DNA of 64,000 nucleotides from an uncultured Prevotellaceae bacterium (GCA_900318815.1 ONMA01000005.1:82628-146627); one strand, 5' to 3'; positions 9,780 to 19,127 are shown, numbered from the stretch's first letter. The notes: generated by a model not told the origin, from the sequence alone. Translations and numbers: made by a program.

Positions 9780-10200
9780 TTAAAAATTTTTATTTTAGAA
9801 ATAACATACACTACATACACCAGCGTGTAACAAGCTGATAATAATGGAGAAAAGTGGTGTAGGTAGCGGTGTATGTGGTGTAGGTGGTGTATGTAACCAA
9901 AGAGACAGTTTCTCTGTGGCAATGCAAAAATACGGAAGACGAAACGTCCCATGCGTTGGGACTGGATGTCCCAACGCATGGGACAATCAGTCCCAACGGG
10001 TGGGACAATAATCGTTTTGGTCGCGAGCTATATTGAGAATTGAGACGCACCACAACGTCTCTACCTACACCAAGACAGGTGTACGCTTATCTATTGGTGT
10101 AGGATAAATTTTATATACACCCTACATACACCGCTACATACACCTTTTATTCCATTGACTTAGAAGTAGTTATCACAAAAATGTAGGTAGTGTATGTAAG
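9780..10200. repeat. Gene-free repeat region rich in TACACC/GGTGTA motifs
   Basis: No convincing gene lies between 9628 and 10315. The stretch holds GGTGTAGGTAGCGGTGTATG-type runs near 9855-9895 and the inverse CTACATACACCGCTACATAC near 10120-10145, making a long-range imperfect inverted repeat of TACACC units. Between them is a separate hairpin (9946-10006). The ORFs here are simple-sequence translations (repeated T-Y-T-T) and are not credible. Confidence 0.6.
9946..10006. repeat. GTCCCAACGCATGGGAC palindrome cluster
   Basis: GTCCCATGCGTTGGGAC (9946-9962) and GTCCCAACGCATGGGAC (9968-9984) are perfect 17-base inverted copies around a 5-base loop. A third variant, GTCCCAACGGGTGGGAC, is at 9990-10006. 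It could form a very stable hairpin or bind a dimeric protein. Confidence 0.75.
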
Positions 10201-10315
10201 TATGCACAAAAAATATTATTTTAGTTTCCGCAATAGGATGTCCAATTTGTTTCCCCTTCTTCAGTTCGTATTCGTGTTTCTCTGCGTCTCTGCGCGAGAA
10301 AGAGGGTGGGGAACT

Positions 10316-11302
10316 TCAGAAGGAGAAGCGGACGATGAGGGGGAGGTGATCGCTGAAGCCGGGCTGGTAGCGGTAGCCGTTGAAGGTGCGGAAAGGCTTC
10401 ATGCCCCCCATCTTCTCGTCGGGTTCGAGCAGGAAGGGTGCATCGTTAATAGACGAGGAGGTGACGCGGGCATGGAGAGAGGGCGATACGAGCACATGGT
10501 CGATTTGTTCCCAGCGTCCCTGGTATCGGTAGTTGGCCGGAGAACCGTTGAGGCCCACGGCTTGCGACGTGGCACTCTCCAAGCCTTGCGCAAGGATGAA
10601 ACGCAGGGAATGGTTGTCGAGAGAGGCGTTGAAGTCGCCTGCAACGAGAATGTTGGGTGAAGGTCGATTCTTCCTTACGGAGTCGATGGCAGAGACGAGC
10701 GTCTGAGCGACCTGCATGCGATAGGGACGCGAAGCGAGTTCGCCACCGTATCGGCTGGGGGCATGGACGATGAAGATGTGAAGAGTATCGCCCGATGTTG
10801 TTTCGCCCTGTACATAGAGAATGTCGCGCGTAGGGCGCATGTCCTTTACCAAAGGGACGGTGACGGACTCGTAGCAGATGGGACGGAACGACTCGGGAAG
10901 ATAGAGTAGAGCCACGTCGACGCCGCGTTCGTCGGGCGAATCGGTCATCAAGTACTGATAGCCTGCATTGCGCAGGAGGGAACGGCGGGTGAGGTCGTGG
11001 AGTACGGAGTCGTTCTCCACCTCGACCAAAGCCACCAAGTCGGGTATATCCTGAGAACACGACAGGATGGTCTGCCCTGTGTGATTCAGCTTGCGCCAAT
11101 AGCGGGTGCGGGTCCAATGTCTCGCTCCTTCGGGCGTAAACTCCACGTCCTGCTTCAACGAGTCGTGCCGACAGTCGAAGAGATTCTCGCAGTTCAGCTC
11201 GACGAAGGTGAGGGACGATGAGAGTGAAGAGTGAAGAATGAAGAGTGAAGAATTTGCTACCGCACTCCATAGCATGAAACATAAAGTAAACAAACGTCTC
11301 AT
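10316..11302 (-). CDS. Endonuclease/exonuclease/phosphatase (EEP) family protein, exported
   Basis: The protein shows EEP-fold motifs in order: the LTFVELNCENLFD strand, DLVALVEVEN (metal-binding Glu), DERGVDVALLY, the IVHAPSRYGG region (His), NILVAGDFNA (DxN) and FSDHLPLIV (catalytic DH). I start it at 11302 (MRRLFTLCFMLW), which gives a signal peptide; the longer frame would begin inside a repeat. The end of the signal peptide, ANSSLFILHSSLSSS, is supplied by the TTCACTC repeat. It is last in a minus-strand operon behind the POT transporter. A periplasmic or secreted phosphodiesterase or nuclease role is likely; the substrate is unknown. Confidence 0.8.
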   Translation of the reverse strand: MRRLFTLCFMLWSAVANSSLFILHSSLSSSLTFVELNCENLFDCRHDSLKQDVEFTPEGARHWTRTRYWRKLNHTGQTILSCSQDIPDLVALVEVENDSVLHDLTRRSLLRNAGYQYLMTDSPDERGVDVALLYLPESFRPICYESVTVPLVKDMRPTRDILYVQGETTSGDTLHIFIVHAPSRYGGELASRPYRMQVAQTLVSAIDSVRKNRPSPNILVAGDFNASLDNHSLRFILAQGLESATSQAVGLNGSPANYRYQGRWEQIDHVLVSPSLHARVTSSSINDAPFLLEPDEKMGGMKPFRTFNGYRYQPGFSDHLPLIVRFSF

Positions 11303-11348
11303 CGTTGCGGTAGCAAATTCTTCACTCTTCACTCTTCATTCTTCACTC
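11221..11348. repeat. Inverted repeat of TTCACTC/GAGTGAAGA units around the EEP start
   Basis: A 26-base arm (11239-11264, inside the signal-peptide coding region) is repeated perfectly in inverse at 11306-11331, just upstream of the start codon. The arms carry further GAGTGAAGA units on their outer sides, and the loop is 41 bases. The element thus encodes part of the signal peptide and can sequester the start codon in an mRNA hairpin. Confidence 0.8.
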
Positions 11349-11350
11349 AA

Positions 11351-12871
11351 TCAGCAGACCTTCTCCAGCCGCTTCATCATGGCGAACATGAAGAGGGCAG
11401 CAACGACGCAGACGGCGATGAAGACGCCCCAGACAACGGTGAGCGAAATGTCGCCCCAGAGGTAGCCGCCTACACCCACCAGCTTATTGCCAATGGCAGT
11501 AGACACGAACCAGCCACCCATCATCAGACCCTTGTACTTAGGAGGTGCCACCTTCGACACGAAGGAGATGCCCATCGGCGAAAGCAGCAGCTCGCCAAAA
11601 GTAAGAATCAAATAGGTGCCGATGAGCCAGTAGGGCGAAACAAACGTGGCTGCATCGCCGGCTGCCTTCTGCTCATTAGGTGTCATAAGCCCCTGCGAAG
11701 CCATCATCATGACGACGAAGGCTGCAGCGGCCACCAGCATGCCGTAGGCAATCTTGCGCGGAGGCGTAGGCTCCTTGCCTTTGGAGGCCAATGCGCCGAA
11801 GATAGCCATCGACACAGGCGTGAGGGCCACCACATAGAAGGGATTAAACTGCTGGAAGATAGGAGCCGAGATAGCCACCTCGCCCGTAGCCTGCGTGTAC
11901 TTGTAAATCAGCACGCCAATGGCCACCAGGATGATAGCCGCCGAGATGCCCTTGCCCTTGGAGGTCTTGCTCTGGAAGAGGGAGAATCCTGCATAGACGA
12001 TGAAGATAATCATCACGAGGTTGATGACGTCGAAGGGCATGGTGTCGGTACCCGTGGCCGACTTGGCCGTGAACTCATCGGCGAAGTAGGTGAGCGAGAG
12101 ACCGTTCTGGTGGAAGGCCATCCAGAAGAAGATGACCACGGCGAAGACCAGGCACAGAGCCACGATGCGCTGAGAGGTCTCTTGCTTCGTCAGTTCGGGT
12201 TCGGCGGCAGCGGCCTTGTCCTTCTCGGCCTTGCCCTTACCGCCTTCCACATGGCGGAAGGTGCTGCGGAAGACGTAGTAGATGGCGATGGAGAGGATGA
12301 GCGAGGCGCAGGCCACGGCAAAGGCGAAATGATAAGAGTCGTTCTCGCTGACGCCCATGCTCTGCTGTGCCCACTCCATGATGCGCACGGCAGCAGTAGG
12401 AGCAAAGAGAGCACCGATGTTGATGGCCATATAGAAGAGCGAGAAGCCTGCATCGCGCTTGTTGGCATACTGCGGGTCGTTGTACAGGTCGCCCACCATC
12501 ACTTGCAGGTTGCCCTTGAACAGACCAGTGCCAAAGCCGATGAGTACCAGCGCGGCCAGCATGACAATGAGGGCGAACCTGTCGCCGCCAAGGGGCACAG
12601 AGAGCAGCAGGTAGCCGGCAAACATGATGATAATACCGATGGTGACCATGCGGCCAAAGCCAAAGCGGTCGGCCAGCCAGCCACCGACGATAGGCAGGAA
12701 ATAGACGAGCATCAGGAAATCGCTGTAGATTTCACCGGCCCAACCAGCATCGAGTCCGTAGTTGGCACGGAGGAACAATGCAAAAACGGCAAGCATGGTG
12801 TAGTAGCCGAATCGCTCACCGGTGTTGGCAAGTGCCAACGCAAACAATCCTTTGGGTTGTCCTTCAAACAT
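11351..12871 (-). CDS. POT/PTR-family proton-dependent oligopeptide transporter
   Basis: The 506-residue membrane protein has the N-terminal POT signature ANTGERFGYYTM (ExxERFxYY type), followed by about 12-14 hydrophobic segments. It has a GTGLFKGNLQVMVGDLY segment matching the POT helix 4-5 region and an FYMAINIGALFAP stretch. A charged cytoplasmic linker (KGKAEKDKAAAAEPELTKQ) lies near residue 220. The family imports di- and tripeptides with protons across the inner membrane. It begins 2 bases after the barrel gene ends, so it is in the same minus-strand operon. Confidence 0.9.
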   Translation of the reverse strand: MFEGQPKGLFALALANTGERFGYYTMLAVFALFLRANYGLDAGWAGEIYSDFLMLVYFLPIVGGWLADRFGFGRMVTIGIIIMFAGYLLLSVPLGGDRFALIVMLAALVLIGFGTGLFKGNLQVMVGDLYNDPQYANKRDAGFSLFYMAINIGALFAPTAAVRIMEWAQQSMGVSENDSYHFAFAVACASLILSIAIYYVFRSTFRHVEGGKGKAEKDKAAAAEPELTKQETSQRIVALCLVFAVVIFFWMAFHQNGLSLTYFADEFTAKSATGTDTMPFDVINLVMIIFIVYAGFSLFQSKTSKGKGISAAIILVAIGVLIYKYTQATGEVAISAPIFQQFNPFYVVALTPVSMAIFGALASKGKEPTPPRKIAYGMLVAAAAFVVMMMASQGLMTPNEQKAAGDAATFVSPYWLIGTYLILTFGELLLSPMGISFVSKVAPPKYKGLMMGGWFVSTAIGNKLVGVGGYLWGDISLTVVWGVFIAVCVVAALFMFAMMKRLEKVC

Positions 12872-12873
12872 AA

Positions 12874-13632
12874 TTATTTAATTTTAGGGTTATTAGTCTT
12901 AGAAACGTTGAACAGATAGGTCAGCTTGACAACGATGTTGGAGAAGTTGGAGCGTCCGAAATAGTCGCGCTTCGTGTTGCCGAAGATGTCGCCCAGACCA
13001 TAGTAGTAGCGACCCTCGATGATGAAATGGCCTATCTTGGGATAAGAGAACTCCAGACCCAGTCCGGCGGCAATGCCATAGTCGACGCGGTGTTCCACCG
13101 ACATGGTGTCCTGGGCAATGACCATCGACGTGCGTGCCGCGAGATTGATGGTGTTGAGGTCGAAGTTGCTCTTCGTCTTCTCGTTCAGGAACCACCCCAC
13201 CTGCGGGCCTGCCTGGAAGAAGAACTGGAAGCCCTTGCGCTCGCGCCCCCATCCCAAGCGGGCGAAGACGGGCACCTGGATGTAGGTCATGTCGCGCTGA
13301 TACTCTTCGGGCAGTCCCGTCACAGCGTTAAGGACAGGCTCGTCGTTGGGGGTCAGGATGTTCTCCTTCCATCCCACCTGGGCGTAGTTCACTTCGCCCA
13401 CGATGGCGCAGATGCTGCTGAAATACTTCTCGCTGGTGTAGCGGAAGGTGAGTCCGCCCGTCAGTCCCGGATGCCAGCTCTGGGGCACTTCGGGCAGGAA
13501 GCCAATCTGGCTCAGGACATAGCCGCCGTTGAAACCCATAGCAAAGTCGTTGCGGTGTTCTCCTACCTGGGCATGGGTCGCCGTAAGTGACAGATGGAAA
13601 AGCAGGCAAAGAAAGAAGAGCTGTCGCTTCAT
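12874..13632 (-). CDS. PorT-like outer-membrane beta-barrel protein
   Basis: The protein has 252 residues with signal peptide MKRQLFFLCLLFHLSLTATHA. Alternating aromatic/hydrophobic strands follow (GFNGGYVLSQIGF, GLTGGLTFRYTS, GFQFFFQAGPQVGWFLN, IAAGLGLEFSYP, FIIEGRYYYGLGDIFG) and it ends with a strand (NIVVKLTYLFNV), the pattern of small Bacteroidetes barrels annotated as porin/PorT family. It sits 8 bases after the LysM gene and 2 bases before the POT gene. Being T9SS PorT itself is not shown by the sequence. Confidence 0.8.
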   Translation of the reverse strand: MKRQLFFLCLLFHLSLTATHAQVGEHRNDFAMGFNGGYVLSQIGFLPEVPQSWHPGLTGGLTFRYTSEKYFSSICAIVGEVNYAQVGWKENILTPNDEPVLNAVTGLPEEYQRDMTYIQVPVFARLGWGRERKGFQFFFQAGPQVGWFLNEKTKSNFDLNTINLAARTSMVIAQDTMSVEHRVDYGIAAGLGLEFSYPKIGHFIIEGRYYYGLGDIFGNTKRDYFGRSNFSNIVVKLTYLFNVSKTNNPKIK

Positions 13633-13640
13633 GGCCGGTC

Positions 13641-14987
13641 TTAATAGTTAATGGTTTCAACGTTGCGCTTCGACGCATTGTAGTGTACGAACAGGAAGCC
13701 TTGGTTCTGATAGCCGCCACCGCCTAAGCGTACAAAGCGCATCGGGGCCTGCAGAGGCTCGTAGGTGAAACGCCCGGCTGCCCCATCGAATGCCTTACCA
13801 TATTTATGTAGTCCCTTCAGGAAGAAGTAGGCATGGTCGAAGCCGGCCAGCCCCATGCAGGGCGTGCCGCTCATCAGGTCTTGATGGAAGTTGTGGCGAT
13901 ACTTGTTGTGGAAGCGTTTCACGGCGTTTGACCTCATCTCCGTAAACTCATTTACAGGCAGATAGACATCATACTTGAAGAAGAGGTTCTCCTTGCTGGC
14001 GGCCTCGGGTTGCCATTCGGGGTAGCCCAGTACGGAAATCTTGGCCTTGGGCTTCAGGTTCTGCACGATGGTCAGCTTGGAGAACACCTCGTTCATGCTC
14101 TTCGTACTCCCCGAGTTGAGTATCACCACGTTGCGCTCATTCTCCTCGAAAGCCTTCAGGAGCGAGTTGGTGGGGGTCTTCAGGCTGGTGAGGCTGAACT
14201 TGATACCCCCCTGCTTGAATGCCTCGCGCAGGGCCTTGGTGAAGGCACCCTTGGTACTCTTCTCGTCGGCACAGTCGATGATGACGGGGTGATAGTTCTT
14301 GAAATGCTTGCAGATATAGTCCACTGAGACGGCATTGACGGCATCGGGCCGCTGATAAATCTGGAAGATGTTCCTGTTGCGCTCCACCTCATTCGAATTT
14401 ACGGCAAAGGGCATCACCATCATGGTGGCGTGCTTGGTAATGAAGTCAGAGAGAGGCTGCATCTTGTTGGCATGGAGCGGGCCTATGATCAGGTCGAGGT
14501 TCTTCGCTTCCTGCGTATCCAGAATTTTGGAGATGACCGTTGTCTCCTCCACGTTCCAGGCATTCACGCTGACGGATATGCCCTGCTTCTTCACGCTGTC
14601 GCAGGCCATCAGCACGCCACGGTAGTACTCCACCATCTGGCGTCCCTCACGGTTCTTGCTGTTCAGGGGGAGCATGATGCCTAAGCGGATGGGGCGTGAG
14701 GCCACACCAATCTTCTCATTGTTCGCCACAGGTTCGGACGGGGCAGAGGTGTACGGGATGAACAGCCTTTCGCCCTTCTTTAGCATTCCCGGGTCGGAAA
14801 TCTCGGGATTGGCCTGTTTCAGTTCGTCCACCGTAATACCATATTGCTGGGCAATGCTCGTGAACGTTTCATTCTTCTTAACACTATGAACGTCACGCCA
14901 CTTGTTAATCTGGGCCACCGCAGTTCCTGCCAGGAAAAGCAGCAGAACACCCAGGGAAATGAATCTCAATACTCGTTGCATCTTCAT
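13641..14987 (-). CDS. LysM domain plus type 1 periplasmic-binding-fold protein
   Basis: The protein is 448 residues. A signal peptide (…LLLFLAGTAVA) is followed by one LysM domain at about 33-80 (HSVKKNETFTSIAQQYGITV … LFIPY), which binds peptidoglycan. From about residue 100 it has a type 1 periplasmic-binding/leucine-binding fold (IRLGIMLPLN, YYRGVLMACDS, LDLIIGPLHANK, NVVILNSGS). No ABC permease is adjacent, so it is more likely a peptidoglycan-anchored envelope sensor or assembly factor than a transport receptor. It is the first gene of the four-gene minus-strand operon. A TAnnTTTG element (15007-15014, minus strand) lies upstream. Confidence 0.8.
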   Translation of the reverse strand: MKMQRVLRFISLGVLLLFLAGTAVAQINKWRDVHSVKKNETFTSIAQQYGITVDELKQANPEISDPGMLKKGERLFIPYTSAPSEPVANNEKIGVASRPIRLGIMLPLNSKNREGRQMVEYYRGVLMACDSVKKQGISVSVNAWNVEETTVISKILDTQEAKNLDLIIGPLHANKMQPLSDFITKHATMMVMPFAVNSNEVERNRNIFQIYQRPDAVNAVSVDYICKHFKNYHPVIIDCADEKSTKGAFTKALREAFKQGGIKFSLTSLKTPTNSLLKAFEENERNVVILNSGSTKSMNEVFSKLTIVQNLKPKAKISVLGYPEWQPEAASKENLFFKYDVYLPVNEFTEMRSNAVKRFHNKYRHNFHQDLMSGTPCMGLAGFDHAYFFLKGLHKYGKAFDGAAGRFTYEPLQAPMRFVRLGGGGYQNQGFLFVHYNASKRNVETINY

Positions 14988-15006
14988 TTAAATTCAATTT
15001 TGGCCA

Positions 15007-15014
15007 CAAAATTA
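15007..15014 (-). promoter_or_regulatory. -7 element for LysM operon
   Basis: On the minus strand this reads TAATTTTG, matching the Bacteroidetes -7 consensus TAnnTTTG, 20 bases upstream of the LysM gene start. No TTTG was found at the expected -33 spacing. Confidence 0.5.
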
Positions 15015-15089
15015 CTAAATAATTATGAAATATGTGTTGTCATGGTGTGCTTTTTTAGCAAAAAGAGGCAGGATTTGAGTTTTTATTTG

Positions 15090-15097
15090 TACCTTTG
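15090..15097 (+). promoter_or_regulatory. -7 element for T9SS type B cargo gene
   Basis: TACCTTTG matches TAnnTTTG and lies just ahead of ATGs at 15106 and 15118. Given the usual distance to the transcription start, the second ATG (MKRKTTFW) leaves a more usual leader. Confidence 0.5.
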
Positions 15098-15105
15098 CAT
15101 ATTAA

Positions 15106-15849
15106 ATGAGTAAAATAATGAAGAGGAAAACGACTTTCTGGCTCTTGCTCGCATGGCTTATTCCTGTATTGGGAATGGCTCAGACGGTTGCACCAAGAGC
15201 TTACTACACCGACACAGACGGTAACTATAAGGAAACAATCAGCATCGACGACGGACAGGCACCGCTCAACGTGAGTTTCCGGGCCAACCCGGATCAGATG
15301 GGCGACTGGACTCCCTCGTATGAGTGGCACTTCCGCAAGCAGGATGCCAACGGGGGCTATGAGGAACTGCTCGTGAGGTATGAAGAAGATACGGACTACA
15401 TGTTCAATGAGTCGGGTACGTTCAATGTGGTGCTTCAGACCACGCTCATCAACGGTACGGACACGACAGAACTCAGTTCGGAGACCATCACGATATCCAT
15501 CGCCGAGAGTAGGCTGGAGTTTCCCAATGCCTTCTCGCCCAATGACGACGGCACCAACGACGTCTACCAGGCCAAGAAGGGCAAGGACGGCAAGGATGGC
15601 TACAGAAGTATTGTCTCGTTCCACGGCTACATCTTCAACCGTTGGGGGCAGAAGCTCTTTGAGTGGACCGACGTGAGCAAGGGATGGGACGGCACCTACA
15701 ACGGGCATCCCGTGAAGGAAGGGGTCTACTTTGCCCTGATCAAGGCCAAGGGCGCCGACGGGAAAGAATATAACTTCAGGAAAGACGTCAACCTGCTGCG
15801 AGGCCATAGAGAAGGCTCTGGCAGCGATGGCGGGTCTACCAAAGAGTAA
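15106..15849 (+). CDS. T9SS type B cargo protein (gliding-motility-associated C-terminal domain)
   Basis: A signal peptide (TFWLLLAWLIPVLGMA) is followed by a PKD/Ig-like domain (about 35-130). The C-terminus is a clear gliding-motility-associated C-terminal domain: FPNAFSPNDDGTNDVY, IFNRWGQKLFEW, GWDGTYNGHPVKEGVYF, NFRKDVNLLRG. This domain is the type B signal for export through the type IX secretion system. Starts at 15106 or 15118 are both possible. It is 20 bases ahead of uvrA and may be co-transcribed with it. The product has no enzymatic motif; a structural or surface role is inferred. Confidence 0.85.
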   Translation: MSKIMKRKTTFWLLLAWLIPVLGMAQTVAPRAYYTDTDGNYKETISIDDGQAPLNVSFRANPDQMGDWTPSYEWHFRKQDANGGYEELLVRYEEDTDYMFNESGTFNVVLQTTLINGTDTTELSSETITISIAESRLEFPNAFSPNDDGTNDVYQAKKGKDGKDGYRSIVSFHGYIFNRWGQKLFEWTDVSKGWDGTYNGHPVKEGVYFALIKAKGADGKEYNFRKDVNLLRGHREGSGSDGGSTKE

Positions 15850-15869
15850 CATTTAGCGAGATTTATAAG

Positions 15870-18752
15870 ATGAGCGAGAAAATACAAGTCTTCGGTGCCC
15901 GTGTTCACAATCTGAAGAACATCGACGTGGAGATTCCGCGCCATTCCCTCACCGTCATCACCGGGCTGTCAGGCTCCGGCAAGTCGTCCCTTGCCTTCGA
16001 CACCATCTTTGCCGAGGGTCAGCGCCGGTACATCGAGACCTTCTCGGCCTATGCCCGAAACTTTTTAGGCGGCATGGAGCGACCCGACGTAGACAAGATA
16101 ACAGGCCTGAGTCCCGTTATCAGCATCGAGCAGAAGACCACCAATAAGAACCCACGCTCTACTGTGGGCACCACCACCGAAGTCTACGACTACATGCGCC
16201 TGCTCTTTGCCCGTGCCGGCAGGGCTTACAGCTATGCCACGGGCGAACCGATGGTGAAATACACGGAGGAGAAGGTCGTCGATATGATCCAGCGCGACTA
16301 TGCGGGCAAGAAGATTTTCATCCTGGCTCCATTAGTACGCAGCAGGAAAGGCCATTATCGCGAACTGTTCGAGGCCATGCGGCGCAAGGGCTACCTCACT
16401 ATGCGTGTGGACGGCGAGGTCGTCGAGATTGCCAGGGGCATGAAGGTTGACCGCTACAAGAACCACGACATAGAGGTGGTTATCGATAAGCTGAGCCTCC
16501 CCCCAACCCCCTCCCAAGGAGGGGGAGTAGAGCGCCTGAAGAAAAGCGTTGAACTGGCCATGAAGCAAGGCGAGGGACTCATCATGATACTCGACAAGGA
16601 AACGGGCACGGTGAAACACTTCTCCAAACGGCTCATGTGCCCCACGACGGGCCTGTCCTACAGCGACCCGGCGCCCAACAACTTCTCGTTCAATTCGCCT
16701 CAGGGGGCCTGTCCACGATGCAAGGGACTGGGCACCGTGAACATGATTGACCTGACAAAAGTCATTCCCGACCGCAAGAAGAGCGTACACGACGGGGCCA
16801 TCATCCCTTTGGGAAAATACAAGAACCAGCTCATCTTCTGGCAGATAGATGCCATCCTGAAGAAGTACGACTGCGACTTGAAGACACCAGTAGAAGCCAT
16901 TCCAGAGGAAGCCCTGAACGAACTCCTCTATGGTTCGTTGGAGAACGTGCGCATCGACAAAGACCTCGTTCACACGTCGAGCGACTATTTCGTGGCCTTC
17001 GACGGCATCATCAAGTACCTGCGCGACGTCATGGACTCGGACGACTCGGCTACGGGCCAGAAATGGGCCGACCAGTTCTTAGAGGAATGCGAGTGTCCGG
17101 AATGCAAGGGGCAACGGCTTAACCGCGAAGCCCTCTCGTATAAGATATGGGACAAGAACATCGCGGAACTTACGTCGATGGATATTTCCGAGCTGCGCGA
17201 GTGGCTCGACGAAGCAGAAGAACACTTAGATTCGCAACAGCGACAGATAGCCGTAGAGATACTCAAGGAGATTCGAACCCGCCTCGACTTCCTGCTTGAG
17301 GTGGGCCTTGACTACCTCTCGCTGAATCGCCGATCGGCTTCGCTCTCGGGCGGTGAGAGCCAGCGCATACGCCTGGCCACGCAGATAGGCTCGCAACTGG
17401 TCAATGTGCTCTACATCCTTGACGAGCCCAGTATCGGCCTGCACCAGCGCGACAACGAGCGGCTCATCCATTCGCTGAAGGAACTGCGCGACCTGGGCAA
17501 CACGGTTATCGTCGTGGAACACGACCGCGACATGATGTTGGCAGCCGACTATATCGTCGACATAGGCCCCCGTGCGGGGCGCAAGGGCGGCGAGGTGGTG
17601 TTCCAGGGCACGCCAGAAGCCCTTCTCAAGACCGATACCCTCACGGCGCAGTACCTCAAGGGGGCTGTACGCACCTTCCCCGTGGGTTGCGACTCAGTCG
17701 CAACCACCCCAGCTGCCCCCGCCTCCCCCCAGCGGCGTGCCGGCAACGGCCATGCCCTCACCCTTCGAGGCTGCACGGGCAATAACCTGAAGCACGTCAC
17801 CGTGGATTTCCCGTTAGGGAAGCTCATCGTGGTCACGGGCGTCTCCGGCTCAGGCAAGTCTACGCTTATCAATGAGACCCTCCAGCCCATTCTCTCTCAG
17901 CACTTCTACCGCTCGCTTCGCAAGCCCATGCCCTACGAGGCCGTTGAGGGGCTTGACTATATCGACAAGGTGGTCGATGTCGACCAGTCGCCGTTAGGAC
18001 GCACGCCTCGCTCCAATCCTGCCACCTACACAGGCGTGTTCAGCGACATACGCACGCTCTTTGGTGGGTTGCCCGAAGCCAAGATTCGCGGCTACAAGCC
18101 CGGAAGGTTCTCGTTCAACGTGAAGGGAGGCCGCTGCGACACCTGCGGCGGCAATGGCTACAAGACCATCGAGATGAACTTCCTGCCCGACATCCAGGTG
18201 CCTTGCGAGGCGTGTCACGGCAAGCGCTACAACCGCGAGACGCTTGAAGTGCGCTACAAGGGCAAGTCGATTGCCGACGTGCTCGACATGACCATCAACC
18301 AGGCCGTGGAGTTCTTCGAGAACGTGCCCGACATCCTGCGAAAGATCAAGACCATTCAGGATGTAGGTCTGGGCTACATCAAGCTCGGTCAGTCCTCGAC
18401 CACGCTCAGCGGCGGCGAGAGCCAGCGCGTGAAACTGGCTACCGAGCTGTCGAAGAAAGACACGGGACGCACGGTCTACATCCTCGACGAACCCACCACG
18501 GGCCTGCACTTCGAGGATATCCGCATTCTGATGCAGGTGTTGCAGAAACTCGTCGACCGTGGCAACACGGTCATCGTCATTGAGCATAACCTCGACGTCA
18601 TCTGCCAGGCCGACTATATCATCGACATGGGGCCCGAGGGCGGACGCAAGGGTGGCACCGTCCTTTCTACGGGTACGCCCGAACAGGTGGCCCAGAGCGA
18701 CAAGGGCTATACGCCCCGGTTCCTCAAGGCTGAGCTACAGACAAACCTATAG
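15870..18752 (+). CDS. uvrA: UvrA, excinuclease ABC subunit A
   Basis: This is the damage-recognition ATPase of nucleotide excision repair, which dimerises and loads UvrB. Visible motifs are the first Walker [10 protein letters not shown] (about 32), the signature [12 protein letters not shown] (about 492), a second Walker [10 protein letters not shown] (about 657), a second signature [12 protein letters not shown] (about 847), and the C-terminal zinc motif [10 protein letters not shown]…CEACHG. In the first zinc module the first pair is CPTTG instead of CPxC. At 960 residues it is slightly long because of two insertions: [13 protein letters not shown] (about 209) coded by a REP-like repeat, and [18 protein letters not shown] (about 606) containing a 21-bp palindrome. 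Confidence 0.97.
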   Translation: MSEKIQVFGARVHNLKNIDVEIPRHSLTVITGLSGSGKSSLAFDTIFAEGQRRYIETFSAYARNFLGGMERPDVDKITGLSPVISIEQKTTNKNPRSTVGTTTEVYDYMRLLFARAGRAYSYATGEPMVKYTEEKVVDMIQRDYAGKKIFILAPLVRSRKGHYRELFEAMRRKGYLTMRVDGEVVEIARGMKVDRYKNHDIEVVIDKLSLPPTPSQGGGVERLKKSVELAMKQGEGLIMILDKETGTVKHFSKRLMCPTTGLSYSDPAPNNFSFNSPQGACPRCKGLGTVNMIDLTKVIPDRKKSVHDGAIIPLGKYKNQLIFWQIDAILKKYDCDLKTPVEAIPEEALNELLYGSLENVRIDKDLVHTSSDYFVAFDGIIKYLRDVMDSDDSATGQKWADQFLEECECPECKGQRLNREALSYKIWDKNIAELTSMDISELREWLDEAEEHLDSQQRQIAVEILKEIRTRLDFLLEVGLDYLSLNRRSASLSGGESQRIRLATQIGSQLVNVLYILDEPSIGLHQRDNERLIHSLKELRDLGNTVIVVEHDRDMMLAADYIVDIGPRAGRKGGEVVFQGTPEALLKTDTLTAQYLKGAVRTFPVGCDSVATTPAAPASPQRRAGNGHALTLRGCTGNNLKHVTVDFPLGKLIVVTGVSGSGKSTLINETLQPILSQHFYRSLRKPMPYEAVEGLDYIDKVVDVDQSPLGRTPRSNPATYTGVFSDIRTLFGGLPEAKIRGYKPGRFSFNVKGGRCDTCGGNGYKTIEMNFLPDIQVPCEACHGKRYNRETLEVRYKGKSIADVLDMTINQAVEFFENVPDILRKIKTIQDVGLGYIKLGQSSTTLSGGESQRVKLATELSKKDTGRTVYILDEPTTGLHFEDIRILMQVLQKLVDRGNTVIVIEHNLDVICQADYIIDMGPEGGRKGGTVLSTGTPEQVAQSDKGYTPRFLKAELQTNL
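16494..16529 (+). repeat. REP-like CCCTCCC…GGAGGG hairpin inside uvrA
   Basis: The 36-base element starts AGCCTCCCCCCAACCCCC and ends GGAGGGGGAGTA. It matches copies at 45733-45773, 46199-46239 (inverse) and 48967-49006. It is read in frame as [12 protein letters not shown]. Confidence 0.75.
17685..17705 (+). repeat. Perfect 9-bp-arm palindrome within uvrA
   Basis: GGTTGCGAC and GTCGCAACC flank TCA. It encodes GCDSVATT in the linker between the two UvrA ATPase halves, where family members have a short variable linker. Confidence 0.6.
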
Positions 18753-19127
18753 CTTCTTGAACACGAACCTGACGAGCACGAAGTTGGTGGGTACGGCGAT
18801 GGTAAGGACGGCGAAGGGAGCCAGCATGCGGTTGATGCCGAGCCAGAGGAAGACGTTAAGGAGTGCGAGCTGCAGGAAATAGTTCATGACATGGGCGCCG
18901 CAGAAGCCGATACCCGTCTTTGCAGAGGTCTTTTCCCTGAACGTGAAACGGGCCGAGAGAAAATAGTTCACGAGGAAACTGACGATATAGCCGATGGTAT
19001 AGGCCACGTTTACCTCCATCCAATGCAGCATCATCCAGTAGACACCGTAGTGGATGGCAACGGCAAGCACGCCTACGATGCCAAATCGCATCATCTGTCC
19101 AAGGGTTTCTCTTCTCTCCATCGTCAT
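18747..19127 (-). CDS. GtrA-family small membrane protein
   Basis: The product is 126 residues with four hydrophobic segments in the GtrA pattern (FGIVGVLAVAIHYGVYWMML, the YTIGYIVSFLVNYFLS family core with FLVNY, FTFR after it, then two more helices). GtrA proteins act in the inner membrane in export or flipping of lipid-linked sugars for cell-surface polysaccharides. It converges with uvrA and overlaps its end by 6 bases. Confidence 0.88.
   Translation of the reverse strand: MTMERRETLGQMMRFGIVGVLAVAIHYGVYWMMLHWMEVNVAYTIGYIVSFLVNYFLSARFTFREKTSAKTGIGFCGAHVMNYFLQLALLNVFLWLGINRMLAPFAVLTIAVPTNFVLVRFVFKKL

Noticed and set aside
10190-10660. 156-residue plus-strand ORF
   Set aside because: It overlaps the C-terminal half of the EEP gene, whose catalytic motifs are clear on the minus strand; its beginning lies in repeat DNA.
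12874-13632. Assignment as the T9SS component PorT
   Set aside because: Only the general small-barrel pattern is visible; neighbouring T9SS genes are absent, so the specific name is not supported.
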